Shown: positions 52,708 through 60,976 of the stretch, piece by piece
Position numbering within the stretch: position 1 is the first letter of the stretch
How the letters are laid out: each line of letters starts with the position of its first letter
DNA from: G041228335 sp964580905
GTDB taxonomy: Bacteria; Pseudomonadota; Alphaproteobacteria; Puniceispirillales; UBA1172
DNA: 64,000 nt
Reading direction: 5' to 3'
Assembly (NCBI GenBank): GCA_964580905.1
Contig: CAZOLR010000003.1
Coordinates: forward strand, 49,809 to 113,808
The notes under the pieces: model-generated
Database searches by the model: none
What the model was told of the DNA's origin: nothing
The model's input: only the letters and a program-made list of their open reading frames with translations
Translations under genes and position numbers: made by a program

Positions 52708-53662
52708 ATCAACTGTAGCTGCAATAGCCTTGGGTGCTTCGTTGGCATTTACGGGCTCTGCATCAGCGCTTGAGATGGGCTCAGACAAGCCGATCAAACT
52801 TGCCATCAATGAATGGACAGGCCAGCATCTTTCCACACGTGTCGCCGGTGCCATTCTGGAGCGAGCCGGATATAATGTTGAATACGTAACAGCTGGCTAT
52901 GGTCCGCAGTTCATTGCTCTCGGCGAAGGTGATCTGCACGCCACGCTTGAGATCTGGACCTCCAATGCCCCTGGCCAGTTCAACGAAGCGGCCGATGCCG
53001 GCAAGGTGATTGATATCGGTGATCTTGGCCTCGATGCCCGGGAAGGTGTTCTCTACCCCGTCCATATGAAGGAAATGTGCCCCGGTCTTCCCAGTTGGGA
53101 AGCTCTTAACGCCTGCGCCGCAAAGTTTGCCACCGTGGACACCCTTCCCAAAGGTCGACTGCTTGATTACCCGGCCGACTGGGGCTCGCCCGGTAAAGAT
53201 CGTTTTGAGGCTATCGGCATCGATTTCACCGCGGTTCCGGCTGGCTCTGAAGGAGCGCTGATTACGGAACTCGAAGCTTCGATTGCAAAGAAATCACCGC
53301 TTGTGATGACCTTCTGGCAGCCACATTGGGCACTGGCTGAATACGAAACTGAGTGGGTAGCCCTGCCTGCAGGTACCGATGAATGTTATTCCGATGCATC
53401 CTGGGGTGTTAATCCCAATGCGACGGGGGATTGTGATTTCAGCCCGACACGAATTTTCAAGGTCACCTGGGCCGGAATGGCCGACACCTGGCCAATGGCT
53501 GACGCTCTTCTCAAGATGTACACATTTGATGCTGACAGCCAGCAGAACATGATGGCTGCAGTGGATGGTCGTGGTGAGGATATCAACAAGGTGGTTGCCG
53601 CCTATGTTGATGCCAATGCCGGCGCCATCGATGCAATGATCTCCAAAGCCAAATCCATGTAA
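52700..53662 (+). CDS. Glycine betaine/choline-type ABC substrate-binding protein
   Basis: Periplasmic binding protein, 320 residues, with a Sec signal peptide ending near ASALEM (residue 24). The OpuAC fold is supported by INEWTGQ, EIWTSN, TFWQPHW and WGVNPN; these Trp residues are of the kind that form the aromatic box for trimethylammonium groups. The AAGGGAG site is nine bases upstream. First of the three transporter genes, with a terminator directly behind it. Ligand could be glycine betaine, choline, carnitine or DMSP. Confidence 0.9.
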   Translation: MFKSTVAAIALGASLAFTGSASALEMGSDKPIKLAINEWTGQHLSTRVAGAILERAGYNVEYVTAGYGPQFIALGEGDLHATLEIWTSNAPGQFNEAADAGKVIDIGDLGLDAREGVLYPVHMKEMCPGLPSWEALNACAAKFATVDTLPKGRLLDYPADWGSPGKDRFEAIGIDFTAVPAGSEGALITELEASIAKKSPLVMTFWQPHWALAEYETEWVALPAGTDECYSDASWGVNPNATGDCDFSPTRIFKVTWAGMADTWPMADALLKMYTFDADSQQNMMAAVDGRGEDINKVVAAYVDANAGAIDAMISKAKSM

Positions 53663-53667
53663 ATGCG

Positions 53668-53695
53668 AAAGGGGCAGCATATGCTGCCCCTTTTT
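53668..53695 (+). terminator. Intrinsic terminator between binding protein and ATPase genes
   Basis: A perfect palindrome with 10-base GC-rich arms (GGGGCAGCAT / ATGCTGCCCC, 53671-53690) flanked by AAA and a run of five T, six bases after the binding-protein stop. Probably a partial terminator or RNase barrier that gives more binding protein than ATPase and permease. Confidence 0.88.
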
Positions 53696-53716
53696 CCTGC
53701 CTCAGGGCATATGGCG

Positions 53717-54751
53717 ATGACCGAAAACCAAGCGAAGATTGAATGCCGCGGGGTCTGGAAGATCTTCGGAGAGCGGGCTGAAAAAGCGTGCCGCGATGTC
53801 ATGTCGAAAAACGGCACATCCGATGAGATGGAACAGGCCGCGCTGGATAACGCCGGCATCATCGGGGCAAGAGATGTCAGCTTTGATGTTGCCCCGGGAG
53901 AACTTTTTGTCATCATGGGCCTGTCCGGTTCAGGCAAATCGACAGTTCTGCGCAGTATTGCACAATTGCAACGCCCCACCATCGGTGAAGTCCTTTTCGA
54001 TGGCGAAGACCTGGCTGCCATGAGCGATGACGCGTTACGTGATATCCGGCGGCGAAAAATGGGAATGGTGTTTCAGCATTTTGGTCTGGTGCCTCATTTT
54101 ACGGCTTTGCAGAACATAGCCTTCCCCTTGAGGGTTCGTGGCGAGGATAAGTCTTCTCGTGATGCGAAAGCCAGGGAGATGTTGAACCTTGTCGGGCTTG
54201 AAGGGCGAGGGGACGCGTTCCCTTCTGAGCTGTCGGGTGGCCAGCAGCAACGTATTGGCATTGCCCGGTCCCTGGCAGTGGACCCTGAACTCTGGCTTCT
54301 CGATGAACCTTTCAGCGCTCTTGACCCCCTGATACGACGTCAGCTTCAGGATGAGCTTCTGGATCTGCAGGCAAGCTTGCGTAAATCTATCATCTTCATC
54401 ACCCATGATTTCGCTGAAGCTGTCCGGCTTGCTGATCGCATTGCCATCATGCGTGACGGACGAATCATTCAACAGGGCAGTGCTTCATCGCTCCTGCTAA
54501 GCCCTGAGGATGATTATGTCCGTTCCTTTGTCCGTGATGTGCCGCGTCTTCAGGTGCTCAAACTCAAAGATATCATGACGCCTGCCTCCCGCCTGAAGGC
54601 TGATCTTACCTTATCTCATAATGCGTCCCTTGAAGAGGCTCTTCTGGCGATGGGCAATGGAGGCGACCAGATTGCCGTCAGAAACGATGAGGGCAAGATA
54701 GTCGGAAAAGTTATGCGCAAAGAAATTCTTTCTACGGTGGCGGTGGAATAA
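53717..54751 (+). CDS. Glycine betaine/proline-type ABC transporter ATPase with CBS domain
   Basis: ProV/OpuAA-type ATPase. From ATG 53717 the product has 344 residues: Walker A GLSGSGKST, Q-loop FQHFGLVPH, signature LSGGQQQR, Walker B LLDEPFSALD, switch His THDFAEA, and a C-terminal CBS-like segment after about residue 275, which in OpuA senses ionic strength. AGGG at 53704-53707 is nine bases before 53717; the in-frame ATG at 53663 would read through the terminator hairpin and is rejected. Stop overlaps the permease ATG. Confidence 0.92.
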   Translation: MTENQAKIECRGVWKIFGERAEKACRDVMSKNGTSDEMEQAALDNAGIIGARDVSFDVAPGELFVIMGLSGSGKSTVLRSIAQLQRPTIGEVLFDGEDLAAMSDDALRDIRRRKMGMVFQHFGLVPHFTALQNIAFPLRVRGEDKSSRDAKAREMLNLVGLEGRGDAFPSELSGGQQQRIGIARSLAVDPELWLLDEPFSALDPLIRRQLQDELLDLQASLRKSIIFITHDFAEAVRLADRIAIMRDGRIIQQGSASSLLLSPEDDYVRSFVRDVPRLQVLKLKDIMTPASRLKADLTLSHNASLEEALLAMGNGGDQIAVRNDEGKIVGKVMRKEILSTVAVE

Positions 54752-56805
54752 TGCAAACGGACAAAAAATCACTTATGGCAATAGGAGCTGTGCTTGCCAC
54801 CGCTGTTGCCATCCTGATGCCTGATGCTCTGCCGTTGTTATCCTTGCCGCCTGTTCCCGGCTCGGAAGCTCTTGCAGATGCCATTAACAGCGGCATTGCC
54901 TTGTTTGTCGATATTTTCAAACCCGGGCTACGATTTGTGGCCAATCTTGTTGATGCCTCTGTCCGGGGGCTTCAATTCTGGCTTCATTCGATCCCGTGGC
55001 TTGCGCTGGTGCTCGCCTGTGGTGTTCTGGGATGGCGGCTTAAATCACCTGCATTAGGCGGATTTTCTGCGCTTGCCGTCCTTTATATGGCCTTATCCGG
55101 CCACTGGTTCAAATCCATGAACACACTGGCAATGGTCGGGGTATCGGTTCCTCTTGCGCTTATTCTTGGGTTCGGACTTGGTGTTCTCGGGGCGAAATCA
55201 CGGCGTGCCAATGCGGTGCTGCAACCAACGCTTGATCTGATGCAGACAATCCCGACTTTTGCCTATCTTGCCCCGCTGGTGGTACTTTTTGGTTTTGGCC
55301 CGGTCCCCGGCGTTCTGGCCAGCATGATCTATGCGGCGCCACCTATAACAAAGAATGTGATGCTCGGCCTTCGTCAGGTGCCATCAGAGCTGCGGGAAGT
55401 CGCAGATATTTCGGGGGCTTCGGCCTGGCAACGTTTTTATTCCATTGAACTGCCGCACGCCAAACAGCAGATCCTTGTCGGTGTTAACCAGACCGTGCTG
55501 GCAACCCTGTCGATGGTTATTATTGCGGCCGTGATTGGCGGGTTTGATGATATTGGGCGTGAAGTGCTGGTTGCCACCAACAAGGGTTCCGCCCGGTTTG
55601 GTGAAGCCCTCGGCGCGGGCATTGTGATTGTCCTGCTGGCGGTGGTGATCGACCGGCTCACAAGGGCCGCCGCAGAACCTCCGGCCCCGGGACATAGACG
55701 TCATCTTACCCTTGCCGATTTCGGACTTGTGGCTGGCGGTGCAATCATCGGGTTTGTTTTTGCCGATAATCTTGATGCCCTTGCGGCACATACCGCCATG
55801 TCCTTGCGTGACGCGGAAGCGGCTGTAAATTCTAGTCTCAATGGTTTCATCCGTGAATACGGTATGATCCTTGACCGGATAAAGAATACGGCGCTCATAT
55901 ATGTGCTTCTTCCCATGCGCATAGGTCTTACCCAGGCTATACTGCCCTTCACCTGGGGCATTGATTTCACTCCCATGATGAAGTTTTGCTATCTTGGCGG
56001 GGTGGGTATTCTCAGCCTTTATCTTTTTGCCCGCGGGCGTCTTGTTGGCGCGGTTCTGGTTGCGGCAACCGGTCTTGTTCTTTATCGCGGGTTCACGTTT
56101 CTTCCCTGGTGGGTGGTGGTGCCGACCGTAACATGGCTGAGCTGGCGTTTTGCCGGCTGGAAGTTTGCTATATCTGCTGTACTGATGATGCTTTTTATCA
56201 CCTGGGCCGGGCACTGGCAGGATGCATTATATTCTGTTTATCTCTGCTCCGCGGCTGTTCTGGTCTGTCTTCTTTTGGGATGCCTTCTTGGTGTCTGGGC
56301 GGCCAAGTCTGATACCGTATCCCGGGTGATGCAGCCGATTAATGATACACTCCAGTCCATCCCGCTTTATATTTTTCTCATCCCTGCGGTTGCGCTTTTT
56401 CAGATAAATGAATTTTCAGCGCTGGTGGCGATTGTTCTCTATGCCATTGTTCCGCTCATCCGGTATACCGAACACGGGCTAAGGAATGTGCCGGCAACAC
56501 TGTTGGAGGCCGCGACAGCGCAAGGGTGCTCGCGCCTGCAAAAACTTCTCTTTATCGAATTGCCGGTGGCGCGGCCAAGTATTCTGCTGGGCCTGAACCA
56601 GACGGTTCTTTTTGCCCTTGCCATGCTTATTATTGCTGTGCTGGTCGGGGCGAGGGGACTGGCTGAGCAGGTCAATATCGGTCTTCGTGATGCCAATACA
56701 GGGCTTGGAATGACCGCTGGGCTCTCCATGGCGTTTATCGCGATTATCGCAGACAGGATCCTGCGAGGATGGGCTGTGGAACTTGGAGCCAGGAGCGACG
56801 CTTAG
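54751..56805 (+). CDS. Double-length glycine betaine-type ABC permease (two permease domains fused)
   Basis: A 684-residue inner-membrane protein, about twice a normal ProW/OpuAB. Two complete permease domains each with an EAA-type loop: first LRQVPSELREVADISGASAWQRFYSIELPHAKQQI near 205-245, second LRNVPATLLEAATAQGCSRLQKLLFIELPVARPSIL near 575-610, separated by additional membrane helices. A single chain could provide the whole pore. Start overlaps the ATPase stop; the end overlaps the EamA stop by four bases on the other strand. Confidence 0.9.
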   Translation: MQTDKKSLMAIGAVLATAVAILMPDALPLLSLPPVPGSEALADAINSGIALFVDIFKPGLRFVANLVDASVRGLQFWLHSIPWLALVLACGVLGWRLKSPALGGFSALAVLYMALSGHWFKSMNTLAMVGVSVPLALILGFGLGVLGAKSRRANAVLQPTLDLMQTIPTFAYLAPLVVLFGFGPVPGVLASMIYAAPPITKNVMLGLRQVPSELREVADISGASAWQRFYSIELPHAKQQILVGVNQTVLATLSMVIIAAVIGGFDDIGREVLVATNKGSARFGEALGAGIVIVLLAVVIDRLTRAAAEPPAPGHRRHLTLADFGLVAGGAIIGFVFADNLDALAAHTAMSLRDAEAAVNSSLNGFIREYGMILDRIKNTALIYVLLPMRIGLTQAILPFTWGIDFTPMMKFCYLGGVGILSLYLFARGRLVGAVLVAATGLVLYRGFTFLPWWVVVPTVTWLSWRFAGWKFAISAVLMMLFITWAGHWQDALYSVYLCSAAVLVCLLLGCLLGVWAAKSDTVSRVMQPINDTLQSIPLYIFLIPAVALFQINEFSALVAIVLYAIVPLIRYTEHGLRNVPATLLEAATAQGCSRLQKLLFIELPVARPSILLGLNQTVLFALAMLIIAVLVGARGLAEQVNIGLRDANTGLGMTAGLSMAFIAIIADRILRGWAVELGARSDA

Positions 56806-57707
56806 GGGTGTTTTTTCTGATCCCTTGTTTCCGCTATTGTCACCAGTAAAGCGGTCAGGATAATGAAACTTGCGCCGATCCACTGGCTGTAGACCATTGG
56901 TTCATCAAGAAACAGATTTGCTGTCAGGATGGCAAAAAACACCTCGGACAGCATGAGGATTCCGATGATCGCCGGGGAAACATACTGGGCGATACGGCAT
57001 ATCAGGAGAAATACCGGCATAAACACCACTGTTGAAGCAATAAAGGCGACAGGCGTTGCCTGTAACAGCACGTCCACAGACGGGGTTGCTTCACCAACAA
57101 TCACGATCCCGACTACTGCCACGAGCGAGCCGAGGATATACTGCATTAGTGTAATGCCTCCGATATCGGCGTCCGGGTAGCGCCGGATAGCAACCGTGCC
57201 CACCGACCAAAGAACACCCGCCACAAGACCGAGAAGGTCATGCGGTTCAATGGTGAGCGATGAAGGGGATATACCCATGATCAGGCCACAGCCCGTAAGT
57301 CCAAGCATATTTCCAAGCCAGAGAACGGGTCGGTTCTTTTCACCCAGAAATGCCATTCCCATCAGGGTTGACCAGACCGGAGTAAGATAGAATATCAGTG
57401 TTGTCTTGGTTACCGAGCCAACAATCAGTCCGATGATGTAAAGCATGAACCCTGCGCCGATAGCCCCGCCGGCGATGAGGTATACGGGAAGATGCTTGCG
57501 GTCCCGCCAGATCACAGGAATATAGATCATGGCCAGAACAGGGATAGGCATGAGAGTGTAATAGAGACTGGCCCAGATGCCTCCCATGCCGGCGCTTTCA
57601 ATAGCTCTGAGCGGTATCCAGAGGAAACCCCATATGGAAGAGCCGAGAAGAACAGTCAGCATGGCTGTTTTCTTGCTGAGTTCTCTGTTCATCAAGGCTG
57701 AAAGCAT
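56802..57707 (-). CDS. EamA/DMT superfamily transporter
   Basis: A 301-residue protein with about ten membrane helices in two EamA repeats (FLTPVWSTLMGMAFLGEKNRP; MLSEVFFAILTANLFLDEP). Transported compound unknown. Four bases behind the methyltransferase, so co-transcribed with it; stop shared with the betaine permease stop. Confidence 0.85.
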   Translation of the reverse strand: MLSALMNRELSKKTAMLTVLLGSSIWGFLWIPLRAIESAGMGGIWASLYYTLMPIPVLAMIYIPVIWRDRKHLPVYLIAGGAIGAGFMLYIIGLIVGSVTKTTLIFYLTPVWSTLMGMAFLGEKNRPVLWLGNMLGLTGCGLIMGISPSSLTIEPHDLLGLVAGVLWSVGTVAIRRYPDADIGGITLMQYILGSLVAVVGIVIVGEATPSVDVLLQATPVAFIASTVVFMPVFLLICRIAQYVSPAIIGILMLSEVFFAILTANLFLDEPMVYSQWIGASFIILTALLVTIAETRDQKKHP

Positions 57708-57711
57708 GTTG

Positions 57712-58323
57712 CTAACCCGGCTTTCTGGCTAAAAACTGGACCGTGGCGGCTTCGCCCTGGTGACGGGGACCCTCGGCAAGATAGCGGCGGACCTCCTGAA
57801 GGAAAAGAATATCAAAACCTTCAAAATCACGCTTCATTTTTTCTGCTGTCAGTAGCATTTCCGGTTTTTTGGGGCCGCCGGATGTCAGTTCGATCTGATC
57901 TGGTGTGTATCCCTCAAAAACAAGCAACCCGCCGGGTTTCAGGCAGGTGCGTATCCGCTCAACGAAGCGGGTATGATCTTCGGGCAGAAAATGCATGAAA
58001 CAGACAATAACAAGGTCGTATGCGGCTTCACCCCAGTTCCATTCAAACAGATCACCAGCATGTGCGTTTATCCGGACACCATTGGCTTTGGCCAGCGCTT
58101 CGGCTTTTTCCACCGCAAGTTCGGAGACATCGACGCTGGTGACTTCATAGCCCAGCCGTGCCAGATGCACGCCGTTGCGGCCTTCGCCATCCGCGGGGGC
58201 AAAAGCTTTCATCCCCTTTGTGGCAAACGGGGTCACCGCCTTGATAAAATCATTGGCTTCGGTGCCGAAGATGTAATCTGGTTTCTGGTAACGCTCATTC
58301 CAGAATGCTGCGGGTCCACCCAT
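57712..58323 (-). CDS. SAM-dependent methyltransferase, class I
   Basis: A 203-residue protein of the TehB/thiopurine-methyltransferase-like group: FWNERYQKPDYIFGTEANDF at the start, the SAM loop DGEGRNGVHLARLGYEVTSVDVS, and LVIVCFMHFLP. The SAM motif is intact (acidic residue at the end of strand 2 in SVDVS). ATG 58323 has GGAG nine bases upstream; GTG 58338 would add five residues. Acceptor unknown; TehB-like proteins can methylate tellurite or thiol compounds. Confidence 0.85.
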   Translation of the reverse strand: MGGPAAFWNERYQKPDYIFGTEANDFIKAVTPFATKGMKAFAPADGEGRNGVHLARLGYEVTSVDVSELAVEKAEALAKANGVRINAHAGDLFEWNWGEAAYDLVIVCFMHFLPEDHTRFVERIRTCLKPGGLLVFEGYTPDQIELTSGGPKKPEMLLTAEKMKRDFEGFDILFLQEVRRYLAEGPRHQGEAATVQFLARKPG

Positions 58324-58454
58324 GTTCATTATCTCCACTGATAAACTTGTATAAGTTGCTTCCGGCGGTAATAATCTTCATCTTTACAGCCATCCATTGA
58401 CCGGAAGCAAAGCCTTCCCATATCGTAATAACATGAAAATATCTGGAGACAATC

Positions 58455-59441
58455 ATGGCATATGCAATTTGCGCGGATACACCTGGCGGCGTTGAAGTTC
58501 TGGAATGGAGAGATATCCCGACACCTGATCCCGGGTCGGGTGAAGTTCTCATTCATCAGACAAAAGTCGGGCTCAATTTCATTGATGTCTACATGACAAG
58601 CGGTGTTTATCCGTTCCCCGAAGACGGCCCGCAGATCCCCGGTGGTGAAGCGGCCGGCATCGTTGCTGCTGTCGGTGAGGGCGTGACCGGTTTTAATATC
58701 GGTGACAGGGTGGCCTATACAACACCGAACGGGGCGTATCGGGAAGAACGTGTCATGCCAGCAGATCGCCTGGTCAGATTGCCGGATAGTATCTCAGATG
58801 AAGTGGCGGCGGCTTCCATGCTCAAAGGGATGACGGTGGAATATCTGCTCAACCGTTCATTTAAGGTAACTTCCTCAAGTAAAGTGCTGTTCCATGCGGC
58901 GGCTGGTGGTGTCGGCCTTATTGCTGGTCAGTGGTTAAAGCATATTGGTGCGGAAAGCATCGGCACTGTTGGTAGCGATGAGAAAGCCGAGCAGGCCAAG
59001 GCTGCCGGATATACCCATGTTATCAACTATAACAGCTCGGATTTTGCCGAAGCTGTTCTTGAAATCACCAAGGGTGAAGGCGTGGATGTTGCCTATGACA
59101 GTGTCGGTCAGGCCACCTATCCCAAAACCCTTACCTGCATAAAGACGTTCGGGCTGTTTGTTTCTTTCGGCCAGTCCAGCGGCGTGATCAGTAATCTCGC
59201 CATGGCAGATTTTGCCAAGAACGGATCTCTTTATGCCCAGCGGCCGACCCTGTTCAACTTTATCGCAACGCCGGAAAGTCTTGCTGAAGTATCGGGACAT
59301 ATGTTCGGGATGCTGTCCGGCGGACATGTGAATATCGATATCAACCAGCGATATGCCCTTAAAGATGTGCCTGAAGCTTTTGAGGCGCTGATCAATCGCC
59401 GGACGACCGGGGCAACCGTTTTTGATACCGGGAGAGGATAA
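58455..59441 (+). CDS. NADPH:quinone oxidoreductase, MDR superfamily (QorA-like)
   Basis: A 328-residue zinc-free medium-chain dehydrogenase. It shows IPGGEAAGIVAAVGEGVTGFNIGDRV, the NADPH motif AAAGGVGLIAGQWLKHIGA, and YDSVGQATYPKTL, as in quinone oxidoreductase. TGGAGA precedes the start. Its stop overlaps the cupin ATG, so the two are coupled. Confidence 0.9.
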   Translation: MAYAICADTPGGVEVLEWRDIPTPDPGSGEVLIHQTKVGLNFIDVYMTSGVYPFPEDGPQIPGGEAAGIVAAVGEGVTGFNIGDRVAYTTPNGAYREERVMPADRLVRLPDSISDEVAAASMLKGMTVEYLLNRSFKVTSSSKVLFHAAAGGVGLIAGQWLKHIGAESIGTVGSDEKAEQAKAAGYTHVINYNSSDFAEAVLEITKGEGVDVAYDSVGQATYPKTLTCIKTFGLFVSFGQSSGVISNLAMADFAKNGSLYAQRPTLFNFIATPESLAEVSGHMFGMLSGGHVNIDINQRYALKDVPEAFEALINRRTTGATVFDTGRG

Positions 59442-59869
59442 TGGCATCCAAACTATGGAAAGGGCAGGCTTTCACTGTCAGTCACGCTGACGGTACCGGC
59501 ATTGCCGCGGGCGGATTTACCGGAGGGCTGAGAGCATTTTTCGAATACCGTGATCTTGGCATCAAAGATGCCACCAGCGGTAAATTCGCCGCCCATGTGA
59601 TCCGCGCTGTCCCCGGCCGCCATGCTGAGCCGAACTGGCATATTCATGAGCTGGATTTCCAGATGATCTATATCCTCAAGGGATGGGTGACGTTCGAATA
59701 TGAAGGTCAGGGGGAGGTTACTTTTCGCCCCGGATCCGCTGCGCTCCAACCGCCAGGCATTCGCCACCGGGAGATACGCCACAGCGATGATCTGGAGCTT
59801 ATAGAAATCACGTCTCCTGCGGAATTTGCAACTGAAATGGTCGACCCTCCCGAAGAGCAGGAGAGCTGA
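59441..59869 (+). CDS. Cupin-domain protein
   Basis: A 142-residue single-domain cupin. Conserved motif 1 includes HAEPNWHIHELDFQMIYILKG with metal-type His residues; motif 2 is PGSAALQPPGIRHREI with a further His. The reaction is unknown. Starts on the last base of the quinone oxidoreductase stop, so the two probably act on the same compound. The 53 bases to the convergent aldo/keto reductase show no terminator. Confidence 0.82.
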   Translation: MASKLWKGQAFTVSHADGTGIAAGGFTGGLRAFFEYRDLGIKDATSGKFAAHVIRAVPGRHAEPNWHIHELDFQMIYILKGWVTFEYEGQGEVTFRPGSAALQPPGIRHREIRHSDDLELIEITSPAEFATEMVDPPEEQES

Positions 59870-59922
59870 ACGTCTTTTTCAGGTAAGAAAGGCCGACCCG
59901 TTAGCGCAACAAAGTGATGAGG

Positions 59923-60966
59923 TTAATACGGTAACGGGTGTGCCCGGTTGGCATCATTGATGGCGCTCATCACGTCATCGGAAAGGACAAGGTCTTTTCC
60001 TGCAATGATGCGCTCGAGTTGCTCAAGGCTGGTTGCCCCGAAAATTGCCGATGTCACAAATGGTCGTTGCTGGCACCATGCAAGGGCCATATGAACCGGA
60101 TCAAGCCCGTTATCCCTTGCAATGCCAAGATAGGCGTCGATGGCGGGCCAAATACGAGGATTAATCCTGCCGCCAAGGCTTTCGTTGATGCTGCGTCGTG
60201 AGCCCTGTGGAGTTTCTTTGTTGCTGTATTTTCCTGTGAGAAGGCCTGCCGCCAGCGGGGAGAAGGCAAGAAGGCCGACATCTTCATGATGGGTGAGTTC
60301 AGCCATATCCGTGTCATAAAGACGGCAGAGAAGGCTGTATTCATTCTGAACAGACTGCATTCGTGGATAGCCGTTCCCCTCGGCAAGCTGCAGCCAGCGC
60401 ATCGTTCCCCAGGCGCTCTCATTGGAAAGCCCGACATGACGGATCTTTCCCTCTTTTATAAATCCATCAAGTGTTTCGAGCACCTCAAGCATATTGGCGG
60501 TGACGGCCTCGCTGTCCTGATCGGTGGGATCATAGGTCCAGTTCTGCCGGAACATATAGGATCCACGATTGGGCCAGTGCAGCTGATAGAGATCAATGTA
60601 ATCTGTCTGCAGTGAAACAAGGGAGGAGGTGAGCGCTTCTTCCAGTGTTTTCCTGGTGATCGGCGCTCCGTCGCGGACGTTTTGGTTGCCTTCGCCGGTA
60701 ATCTTGGTGGCCAGCACGATCTTATCCCTTTTCCCGGAACTGGCAATCCAGGTCCCTATCACACGTTCCGTATCGCCCTGGGTTTCCTTTGACATTGGTG
60801 TTGTCGGATACATTTCGGCGGTATCGATAAAATTAATCCCGTGATCAAGAGACATATCAATTTGGGCATGACCCTCGGCTTCGGTGTTTTGCGTGCCCCA
60901 GGTCATACTACCCAGACAAAGGGACGAAACCATAAGATCCGTCCGGCCAAGACGACGATAATCCAT
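59923..60966 (-). CDS. Aldo/keto reductase (Tas-like)
   Basis: A 347-residue NADPH-dependent aldo/keto reductase similar to Tas: GRTDLMVSSLCLGSMTWG, catalytic Asp and Tyr in FIDTAEMYP, Lys in KIVLATKI, His in YQLHWPNR, SNESAWG, and a C-terminal NADP region ATSLEQLE. ATG 60966 follows AGGAG at seven bases; the frame is open upstream into the next gene. Substrate unknown. Confidence 0.9.
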   Translation of the reverse strand: MDYRRLGRTDLMVSSLCLGSMTWGTQNTEAEGHAQIDMSLDHGINFIDTAEMYPTTPMSKETQGDTERVIGTWIASSGKRDKIVLATKITGEGNQNVRDGAPITRKTLEEALTSSLVSLQTDYIDLYQLHWPNRGSYMFRQNWTYDPTDQDSEAVTANMLEVLETLDGFIKEGKIRHVGLSNESAWGTMRWLQLAEGNGYPRMQSVQNEYSLLCRLYDTDMAELTHHEDVGLLAFSPLAAGLLTGKYSNKETPQGSRRSINESLGGRINPRIWPAIDAYLGIARDNGLDPVHMALAWCQQRPFVTSAIFGATSLEQLERIIAGKDLVLSDDVMSAINDANRAHPLPY

Positions 60967-60976
60967 TCGAATTCTC

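Noticed and set aside
53663..53716. Extended N-terminus for the betaine-type ATPase starting directly after the binding-protein stop
   Set aside because: This stretch is the intrinsic terminator hairpin; the family N-terminus and AGGG spacing support ATG 53717.
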